NCBI GenBank assembly: GCA_946630645.1
Contig: CAMOZD010000113.1
Span: 1-5,024 of the forward strand
Source: an uncultured Lachnospiraceae bacterium
GTDB taxonomy: Bacteria; Bacillota; Clostridia; Lachnospirales; Lachnospiraceae
DNA: 5,024 nucleotides
Direction of reading: 5' to 3'
Shown: in pieces, positions 1 through 4,349 of the stretch
Position numbering within the stretch: the stretch's first letter is position 1
Layout of the letters: each line of letters begins with the position of its first letter
The notes under the pieces: generated by a model
Seen by the model: only the letters and a program-made list of their open reading frames with translations
Database searches by the model: none
What the model was told of the DNA's origin: nothing
Program-made: the position numbers and the translations under genes

Positions 1-128
1 GGGTCTGCCCCGCCCTCCTTTACGGCAACGGCGATCTCACGGCCGATCACTGTAAAAATCTTACCTCTGGCAGCATCGTTCTTTTCTTTTTTATGCTTGA
101 TATTGGCAAATTTTGAATGTCCTGACAT
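1..128 (-). CDS. yebC: YebC/PmpR (TACO1-like) family protein, 5' end only
   Basis: This partial gene reads leftward off the window edge; only the first 42 codons are present. The N-terminus [20 protein letters not shown], followed by [20 protein letters not shown], is the very characteristic start of the YebC/PmpR/TACO1 family (usually about 240 residues). Family members have been described as DNA-binding transcriptional regulators and, more recently, as factors that help ribosomes through polyproline stretches; which role applies here cannot be seen. The ATG at 128-126 is supported by an AGGAG ribosome binding site at 141-137, 8 nt upstream. The gene follows the CorC-like gene on the same strand after a 123-nt gap that carries a candidate promoter and an 8-bp inverted repeat, so it may be transcribed separately. 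The family call is firm; the rest of the gene is unseen. Confidence 0.93.
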   Translation of the reverse strand, partial: MSGHSKFANIKHKKEKNDAARGKIFTVIGREIAVAVKEGGAD

Positions 129-136
129 AGTCTCTA

Positions 137-141
137 CTCCT
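137..141 (-). promoter_or_regulatory. Ribosome binding site of yebC
   Basis: AGGAG on the minus strand, 8 nt upstream of the ATG at 128-126. It supports that start codon. Confidence 0.7.
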
Positions 142-175
142 ATCTCTTAAATGGTAACTTTGTTTATTGTATAAG

Positions 176-202
176 ATTACCACTTTTTCCCTCTGTGGTA
201 AT
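176..202. repeat. 8-bp perfect inverted repeat in the yebC leader
   Basis: ATTACCAC (176-183) and GTGGTAAT (195-202) are perfect inverted arms around an 11-nt spacer. The repeat lies between the candidate yebC promoter and the yebC ribosome binding site. No U-run follows it on either strand, so it is not an intrinsic terminator. It could be an operator or a leader hairpin; no function is shown. Confidence 0.5.
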
Positions 203-219
203 AATTCTTCAGCCAAAAT

Positions 220-248
220 ATAGTAACATTTCCTCTGATTTGCGTCAA
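220..248 (-). promoter_or_regulatory. Candidate vegetative promoter for yebC
   Basis: On the minus strand, TTGACG (248-243; 5 of 6 to consensus) is followed after exactly 17 nt by TACTAT (225-220; 4 of 6). It lies in the gap after the CorC-like stop codon (254-252) and would start a transcript near position 213, giving a leader of about 85 nt before yebC. The weak -10 is why this stays a candidate. Confidence 0.4.
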
Positions 249-251
249 GGG

Positions 252-1187
252 TCATCCCTGGCCGGGCTCCGGGGCGGCCTCGGGATCCCGGATGATCCTG
301 ATCTGTCTAAGTATCTTGTCCTTCTGCTCGGATGTGGTAAAACGGTAGCCCTTGAAAAGGACGGAAATCTCTTCTCCCGGCTGGGGCAGGTGACCCAGCT
401 CATTGATCAGGAATCCGTTCAGGGTCTCGAATTCTTCTGTGTCAAAGGTGATGCCCAGAAGTTCCTCCAGATCATCCAGCCGCAGCATGCCGGAGGCCAG
501 GTAGTCTCCGGAGGGCAGGCGGATAATCTCTTTCTCCTCCACATCATACTCGTCAAGGATATCTCCGACGATGGTCTCCAGAATATCCTCCATGGCTACC
601 AGACCCACGGTCTGACCGTATTCATCCACCACGATAACCAGGTGGTTCTTCTCTTCCTTCATCTGGGTCAGCAGTTCATTGATGTCCATGTTCTCATGGA
701 CATAGCAGGGCTTACGGCTGATCTCCTCCACCTTCTGGCCGGGGTCTTCAAAATAGGCCTCAACCGCGTCCCTGAAGTTGAGGATACCCACAATGTGGTC
801 CAGATCGTCCTGGCAGACCGGATAGCGGGAATAGGTCTGTTCCACCATGAAATGCAGGGCCTCGTCCACGGTCATACCCACATCCAGGGATACGATCTTA
901 TTGCGGAACTGCATGACATCCTTGGCGTCCTTGTCGCCGAATTCGAAGATATTGGAAATCATCTCCGCCTCATCAGCCAGGATCACTCCCTGCTCATGGC
1001 CCTCCTGGGCTATATTCATGATCTCCTCTTCGTATTCATTCTCTTCCTCTTCTTTTTTTAGTTTGGCAAAGTCACTCTTTTTCATGACTTCTGCCAGCCG
1101 TCCCATCATGATGATCAAAACGGCTATCACGATCCCCGTAAGCAGCAGCAGAACTGCCAGCAGACCGACGATCAAGCTTTGGTCCAA
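252..1187 (-). CDS. CBS-pair/CorC_HlyC domain protein with one N-terminal membrane anchor (hemolysin C/CorC-like)
   Basis: The 311-residue product has one hydrophobic membrane segment at about residues 5-28, then a very acidic linker (about 45-56), the pre-CBS stretch that starts ADEAEMISNIFEFGD (71-85), two CBS repeats (about 90-210) and a C-terminal CorC_HlyC transporter-associated domain (about 220-300). DEYGQTVGLVAMEDILETIV (188-207) is the family hallmark at the end of the second CBS repeat. Relatives are linked to magnesium or cobalt efflux, with the CBS pair sensing adenine nucleotides. Full-length relatives of about 430 residues carry a multi-pass DUF21/CNNM domain; here a single helix stands in its place, so this protein probably cannot transport alone. 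The start is TTG at 1187-1185, chosen because GGAGGTGA (1202-1195) sits 7 nt upstream. It follows the NAD(P)HX-repair gene by 30 nt, so co-transcription is likely. Substrate and partner are unknown. Confidence 0.9.
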   Translation of the reverse strand: MDQSLIVGLLAVLLLLTGIVIAVLIIMMGRLAEVMKKSDFAKLKKEEEENEYEEEIMNIAQEGHEQGVILADEAEMISNIFEFGDKDAKDVMQFRNKIVSLDVGMTVDEALHFMVEQTYSRYPVCQDDLDHIVGILNFRDAVEAYFEDPGQKVEEISRKPCYVHENMDINELLTQMKEEKNHLVIVVDEYGQTVGLVAMEDILETIVGDILDEYDVEEKEIIRLPSGDYLASGMLRLDDLEELLGITFDTEEFETLNGFLINELGHLPQPGEEISVLFKGYRFTTSEQKDKILRQIRIIRDPEAAPEPGQG

Positions 1188-1194
1188 TTTTCCT

Positions 1195-1202
1195 TCACCT
1201 CC
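1195..1202 (-). promoter_or_regulatory. Strong ribosome binding site that fixes a TTG start
   Basis: GGAGGTGA on the minus strand lies 7 nt upstream of TTG at 1187-1185, and the TTG frame begins MDQSLIVGLL, leading straight into the membrane anchor. This decides the non-ATG start of the CorC-like gene. Confidence 0.8.
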
Positions 1203-1217
1203 AAAATTACTTTCTCA

Positions 1218-2726
1218 TTAAATCAGGGAAAATATATCTCCTAAAAGGTCAGGCAGGTCTGAGGCCATCAGGCTCCTGCCATCCCTGTTTTCAGTTCCCC
1301 GGTCACCGGCCAGACCGTGGCAGTAAACCGCCAGGTCTGCGGCCTGGCGCAGGCTCTTGCCGCCGGCGGCAAAAGCACCGATCACTCCTGTCAGCACATC
1401 CCCGCTGCCTCCCACAGCCATACCCTGGTTGCCGCTGACATTGATGTAGATCTTGTCACTGCCTCCCGCGATGATCGTCCTGGCATCCTTGAGGACCAGG
1501 ATCCGGTTCTGACGAGCCAGCAGCCCAGCCGTCTCTATAAGTTTAGTCCGGATCTCTTCCACAGGTCTTCCTGTGAGCCGGGACATTTCTTTCAGGTGGG
1601 GGGTAAGCACGATACCCGCCGGATAGTGGTCGTAGAGCCTTCTGTCCTTCTCATCAGCCAGCATAAGGGCAAGAAGATTCAGACCGTCGGCATCTATGAC
1701 CAGGGGCACTTTGGCCCGGCCCAGCACAGTCTTAAGCTGTTCCTCTGCCTGCCGGCTCCTGCCCAGGCCCGGTCCAATCACGATGGTATCGGCCCAGTCA
1801 CAGGCCTCCTCCAGCTGAGGCTGCCAGGACTGGCCTGCCTGGTCTGACCAGGTGCTTAAAATGGCATCCGGCAGCAGGGTCTGGATGATAAGTCTGTTAT
1901 CCTCCGGGGTAAATATGCGGACCAGGCCGCAGCCGCTGCGGTAGGCAGCCTTTCCGGCCAGCACACAGGCCCCGGCCATATTCTTCTGGCCGGCTACTAT
2001 TAATACTTTACCATAGCTTCCCTTATTCGACCACGGAATTCTTTCAGGAAGGCCCTTAAGATCCTCCCAGTCAAAATAATAGGCCGCGGGACCAATCTTT
2101 TCCACGGCTCCGGCCGGAAAGCCGATGGGACAGACTTCCACCCTGCCTGCATAGGCGGCTCCCGGATAAAGGAGCATGCCCACCTTATGAAGGCCGAAGG
2201 TGATGGTAAGGTCGGCCCGGAAGCCGACACCCAGGACCTGTCCTGTACCGGCGTCCACTCCCGAGGGCACATCGACAGCCACCTTCCAGGCGTCAATGGC
2301 ATTGATGGTCTCAATCACCTGCCGGTGGATACCGGCCACTTCCCTTTTCAGTCCAACGCCAAATATGGCATCCACATAGACGTCTCCATCCAGGGGAAGC
2401 TTCTTTTCCATGACCAGGCCCAGCCTGCCCAGGATATGCTTCTGGATCCGGTAAGAGTCCGACTCTCCCTTGATGGCCCCGATCTCATAGACGGCAACCT
2501 TTCTGCCCCTCTCCAGCAAAAGCCTGGCCAGGGCCAGTCCGTCACCACCATTGTTGCCCTTTTCCACAACAATGACTGTCTTTTTCCCCTCAGGAAGCTC
2601 CCGGACCAGGACCGATTCCATGGCCATGGCAGCCTTCTCCATCAGTACGATACCCGGAATCCCATAATCCTGGATACTGCAGGCGTCAATAGCCTGCATC
2701 TCTTCTCTGGCAGCAGCGTATTTCAA
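1218..2726 (-). CDS. nnr: Bifunctional NAD(P)H-hydrate epimerase / ADP-dependent NAD(P)H-hydrate dehydratase
   Basis: This enzyme repairs NADHX and NADPHX, the hydrated damage forms of NADH and NADPH. The N-terminal YjeF_N domain interconverts the R and S epimers and the C-terminal ribokinase-like domain dehydrates the S form using ADP. In 502-residue numbering, the epimerase half (about 1-210) shows NNGGDG (58-63), DAIFGVGL (119-126) and VDVPSGVD (151-158). The dehydratase half (about 235-502) shows GSYGKVLIVAG (236-246), IGPGLG (317-322), IDADGLNLL (344-352), LTPHLKEMSRL (374-384; many relatives have P where L follows H) and GNQGMAVGGSGDVLTG (432-447). The length is normal for the fused form, with no break. 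The start is uncertain: TTG at 2726 gives MKYAAAREEMQAID, matches the usual family N-terminus and has AAAGGA 9 nt upstream. ATG at 2735 and TTG at 2747 are in frame but badly placed for a ribosome binding site. Confidence 0.95.
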   Translation of the reverse strand: MKYAAAREEMQAIDACSIQDYGIPGIVLMEKAAMAMESVLVRELPEGKKTVIVVEKGNNGGDGLALARLLLERGRKVAVYEIGAIKGESDSYRIQKHILGRLGLVMEKKLPLDGDVYVDAIFGVGLKREVAGIHRQVIETINAIDAWKVAVDVPSGVDAGTGQVLGVGFRADLTITFGLHKVGMLLYPGAAYAGRVEVCPIGFPAGAVEKIGPAAYYFDWEDLKGLPERIPWSNKGSYGKVLIVAGQKNMAGACVLAGKAAYRSGCGLVRIFTPEDNRLIIQTLLPDAILSTWSDQAGQSWQPQLEEACDWADTIVIGPGLGRSRQAEEQLKTVLGRAKVPLVIDADGLNLLALMLADEKDRRLYDHYPAGIVLTPHLKEMSRLTGRPVEEIRTKLIETAGLLARQNRILVLKDARTIIAGGSDKIYINVSGNQGMAVGGSGDVLTGVIGAFAAGGKSLRQAADLAVYCHGLAGDRGTENRDGRSLMASDLPDLLGDIFSLI

Positions 2727-2735
2727 TATTCCCAT

Positions 2736-2741
2736 TCCTTT
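2736..2741 (-). promoter_or_regulatory. Ribosome binding site favouring the TTG start at 2726 of the NAD(P)HX-repair gene
   Basis: AAAGGA on the minus strand directly abuts the in-frame ATG at 2735-2733, too close to serve it, but lies 9 nt upstream of TTG at 2726-2724. It is moderate evidence for the shorter protein. Confidence 0.45.
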
Positions 2742-2810
2742 CTTCAAGAACCGGCCGCATCCGTAAGCGCAGGCAAGGCAGCGTGTCCATTACCGGCCGG
2801 ATATATAAAT

Positions 2811-2841
2811 CAAGAAAATGGAGCGCGTAAACGCGCTCCAT
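2811..2841 (-). terminator. Intrinsic terminator after rex
   Basis: On the minus strand, ATGGAGCGCG (2841-2832) and CGCGCTCCAT (2827-2818) form a perfect 10-bp, GC-rich stem with a 4-nt loop, followed at once by TTTCTT (2817-2812). The stem begins 24 nt past the rex stop codon. This separates rex from the NAD(P)HX-repair gene, so the downstream pair needs its own promoter or readthrough. Confidence 0.85.
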
Positions 2842-2865
2842 ATCATGCCCTATCTGTAACAATTA

Positions 2866-3525
2866 TCAATTTCTGCTGTGAATCCTGTAGGACAGGGTCA
2901 TAATACTTTCCGAGAGATGTACATTCTCCACCAGAACATCATCGGGAAGATTAAAATCCACCGGAGCAAAATTCCACAGGGCCTTGATGCCCAGGCTGTA
3001 AAGCTTCTCCGCTATGGCGGGCGCCTTTGACTTGGGCAGGGTGAGGGCCGCAATCATGACGTCGTGGTCCCTGACAAAATCCTCAAGCATATCGATATCA
3101 TATACCTCCACACCCCGGACAGCCATGCCGACCAGGCGGGGGTTCACGTCAAACAAACCGACTATACGGAAACCGTTGCTGGCGAACTCCTGGTTATTGG
3201 CCAGGGCCTGACCCAGATTGCCGGCTCCGATGATTATAATATTATTCGTCTTATCAAGGCCAAGGATCTTGCCCATCTCCCGATAGAGAAATTCTACATT
3301 ATAGCCATACCCCTGCTGCCCGAATCCGCCGAAATTATTCAGGTCCTGCCTGATCTGGGACGCGGTAACATTCATCCTCTCACTCAGTTCTTTGGAGGAA
3401 ATCCGAACCACACCGTTTTTCAACAGATCTCCCAAATATCTGTAGTATCGGGGCAGCCTTTTAATTACTGCCGGTGAAATGACTTTTTCATTTGCCGGTT
3501 TTACTGCTCCTCTCACGTCTTCCAT
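2866..3525 (-). CDS. rex: Redox-sensing transcriptional repressor Rex
   Basis: Rex binds operator DNA when NADH is low and leaves it when NADH binds, derepressing fermentation and other NADH-reoxidising genes in Gram-positive bacteria. The 219 residues are the normal length. The N-terminal winged helix (about 14-85) contains SPAVIKRLPRYYRYL (17-31) and the recognition region TASQIRQDLNNFGGFGQQGYGY (54-75). The Rossmann domain (about 90-200) has the nucleotide-binding loop GAGNLG (100-105) and an acidic residue at the end of the second strand (D126 in FDVNP), typical of NAD(H) preference. The C-terminal helix (about 203-219) is the family's domain-swap element. ATG at 3525-3523 has AGGAGG 5 nt upstream (3536-3531). 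A consensus promoter precedes it and a terminator follows. The gene is divergent from an ABC-F gene; from memory, Bacillus subtilis also keeps rex (ydiH) near the ABC-F gene ydiF. Confidence 0.97.
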   Translation of the reverse strand: MEDVRGAVKPANEKVISPAVIKRLPRYYRYLGDLLKNGVVRISSKELSERMNVTASQIRQDLNNFGGFGQQGYGYNVEFLYREMGKILGLDKTNNIIIIGAGNLGQALANNQEFASNGFRIVGLFDVNPRLVGMAVRGVEVYDIDMLEDFVRDHDVMIAALTLPKSKAPAIAEKLYSLGIKALWNFAPVDFNLPDDVLVENVHLSESIMTLSYRIHSRN

Positions 3526-3530
3526 AAGAA

Positions 3531-3536
3531 CCTCCT
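3531..3536 (-). promoter_or_regulatory. Ribosome binding site of rex
   Basis: AGGAGG on the minus strand, 5 nt upstream of the rex ATG at 3525-3523. It is a full-strength Shine-Dalgarno that fixes the start. Confidence 0.85.
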
Positions 3537-3572
3537 GATAAAACTTTCTCAGGTTTCCAAGTTTCCTTTACA

Positions 3573-3601
3573 ATTATAGCTAAAAAACATTCTAGTGTCA
3601 A
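3573..3601 (-). promoter_or_regulatory. Consensus vegetative promoter of rex
   Basis: On the minus strand, TTGACA (3601-3596) is followed after exactly 17 nt by TATAAT (3578-3573): both hexamers and the spacing match the main sigma factor consensus. Transcription would start near 3566, giving a leader of about 40 nt before the rex ATG. No clear palindromic Rex operator overlaps it. Confidence 0.88.
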
Positions 3602-3721
3602 TTTGTAATAAGGAAAATTTGTTATTTATTCTACTAAGTAAATACTAAATATGGGAATATCCTTCTAGGTTTACCATACATCTAGATGATAACTATTCCC
3701 GCTTGTTTTCTTTCAACAAAA

Positions 3722-3746
3722 TCATTATTTGCAACTATAATAATGA
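3722..3746. repeat. 8-bp perfect inverted repeat
   Basis: TCATTATT (3722-3729) and AATAATGA (3739-3746) are perfect inverted arms around 9 nt. The spacer and right arm also contain a TATAAT (3736-3741) on the plus strand, but no good -35 element lies at the right distance. It may be chance in AT-rich DNA. Confidence 0.35.
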
Positions 3747-3768
3747 ATCTATTCTTTGAACCCTTATC

Positions 3769-3786
3769 GTTAAATAGTTATTTAAC
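3769..3786. promoter_or_regulatory. 18-bp operator-like palindrome
   Basis: GTTAAATAGTTATTTAAC has perfect 8-bp inverted arms around a 2-nt centre, the size of a typical dimer-bound operator. It overlaps a second inverted repeat, GTTATT-N4-AATAAC (3777-3792). The outer halves TCGTTAA and TTAACAA resemble clostridial Rex half-sites, but they are 8 nt apart rather than the usual 4, so a Rex assignment is weak. Confidence 0.3.
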
Positions 3787-3831
3787 AATAACCTGCCATG
3801 GGCTTACTGTATTTCTTTACCGGTTTATCTG

Positions 3832-3901
3832 CTTCCGGCCCTTCCAGCTTCTTGCTTCCGGCCCTTCCAGTTTCTTGCTCCCGGCTTTTCCAACTTTCCT
3901 G
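3832..3901. repeat. 23-bp tandem repeat, two near-identical copies plus a degenerate third
   Basis: Copies 3832-3854 and 3855-3877 differ at only one position. A third copy from 3878 to about 3901 (CTCCCGGC then TTTTCCAACTTTC) is clearly related but diverged. The core is CTTCCGGCCCTTCCAG. The unit length is not a multiple of three, so the repeat would shift frame if translated. No gene is recognised across it. Confidence 0.85.
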
Positions 3902-3918
3902 CGGTCTTCATTAGCAGC

Positions 3919-3942
3919 TTTTTCCAGGCCTGACTGGAAAAA
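3919..3942. repeat. 9-bp perfect inverted repeat
   Basis: TTTTTCCAG (3919-3927) and CTGGAAAAA (3934-3942) are perfect inverted arms around a 6-nt loop. No U-run lies outside the stem on either strand, so a simple terminator is unlikely. Confidence 0.5.
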
Positions 3943-3986
3943 CCCCGGCGGACAGCTTAATACTAAGTCCATTCCCGGACAGACAC

Positions 3987-4020
3987 AGAAAAAGAGCCCT
4001 GTTCACGTGAACAGAACCCT
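3987..4020 (-). terminator. Terminator-like hairpin on the minus strand with no assigned gene
   Basis: The core CTGTTCACGTGAACAG (3999-4014) is a perfect 16-bp palindrome. As minus-strand RNA the stem extends to 12 pairs, AGGGUUCUGUUC with GAACAGGGCUCU, around an ACGU loop, using three G-U wobbles, and is followed by UUUUCU (3992-3987). On the plus strand the same outer positions become mismatches and no U-run follows, so the shape points to minus-strand transcription. No minus-strand gene upstream (above 4020) is recognised. Confidence 0.5.
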
Positions 4021-4050
4021 TCTTCGTCCTAATATAATCATCTCTCAAAC

Positions 4051-4072
4051 ATCTGTATTACGCAATACAGAT
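4051..4072. repeat. 9-bp perfect hairpin
   Basis: ATCTGTATT (4051-4059) and AATACAGAT (4064-4072) pair perfectly around a 4-nt loop. No U-run follows on either strand. On the minus strand it lies about 30 nt upstream of the terminator-like hairpin at 4020-3987, so both could belong to one short transcript. Confidence 0.5.
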
Positions 4073-4154
4073 TCACAGCACCACTACAACCAGCCTGGGA
4101 AATGGGATTAATTTCATCAATGGTTAGTCGTAATTTTACTGTTATTCCAACCGA

Positions 4155-4166
4155 TTATTATAATAA
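4155..4166. repeat. 12-bp AT-only palindrome
   Basis: TTATTATAATAA is a perfect palindrome and contains TATAAT on the minus strand (4162-4157). It lies within a wider GTTATT/AATAAC inverted pair (4141-4146 and 4162-4167). In DNA this AT-rich it could be chance. Confidence 0.3.
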
Positions 4167-4271
4167 CACCTCCCGCCCGGGATTCAAAGGCAAATATTTC
4201 ACTTTTCCTGCTATTTTTAATCCACATAATTACTGCTATTCAGCCAATATTTTACCAGTGTTTCTGGTCCA

Positions 4272-4300
4272 TTTACAGAAAAACTCTTTCGTGATAAAAT
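4272..4300 (+). promoter_or_regulatory. Vegetative promoter of the ABC-F gene
   Basis: TTTACA (4272-4277; 5 of 6) and TAAAAT (4295-4300; 5 of 6) are spaced by exactly 17 nt. The start would be near 4307, leaving a leader of about 43 nt. That is too short for the long attenuator leaders seen before some antibiotic-resistance ABC-F genes. Confidence 0.7.
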
Positions 4301-4334
4301 ACAACGATGTAAATATTAAAAATGAACATTTCAC

Positions 4335-4346
4335 AGGAGAAAAGGA
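4335..4346 (+). promoter_or_regulatory. Ribosome binding site of the ABC-F gene
   Basis: AGGAGA (4335-4340) lies 9 nt and AAAGGA (4341-4346) 3 nt before the ATG at 4350. The first is at a normal distance and supports that start. Confidence 0.65.
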
Positions 4347-4349
4347 CCT

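Larger units (their letters stand above)
3537..4349. other. Long divergent intergenic region between rex and the ABC-F gene
   Basis: These 813 bases hold no convincing protein gene. What can be seen is the rex promoter at the left, the ABC-F promoter at the right, a 23-bp tandem repeat (3832-3901), several short perfect inverted repeats, and a terminator-shaped hairpin on the minus strand (3987-4020). The composition is mostly AT-rich apart from about 3830-3990, which is richer in GC. The open frames across it lack ribosome binding sites and have no recognisable motifs. Confidence 0.6.

Noticed and set aside
195..1061. Plus-strand 288-codon frame opposite the CorC-like gene.
   Set aside because: It is the antisense shadow of a well-supported gene with strong domain motifs; its own translation has no family signature.
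3736..3741. TATAAT on the plus strand as a promoter for a spacer transcript.
   Set aside because: The best -35 at 17 nt is TCAACA, only 4 of 6 to consensus, and no gene or plus-strand terminator follows.
3817..3972. Minus-strand frame of 51 codons (MDLVLSCPPG...) across the tandem repeat.
   Set aside because: It has no ribosome binding site, the repeat unit breaks frame, and nothing in the product is recognisable.
3686..4111. Plus-strand open frame of 141 codons in the rex/ABC-F spacer.
   Set aside because: It has no ribosome binding site, crosses a 23-bp tandem repeat and several hairpins, and has no recognisable motif or domain; the composition looks like translated spacer DNA.
4073..4117. 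Minus-strand 14-codon frame MKLIPFPRLVVVVL upstream of the 4072-4051 hairpin, resembling a leader peptide.
   Set aside because: It has no Shine-Dalgarno sequence and no downstream gene for it to control.
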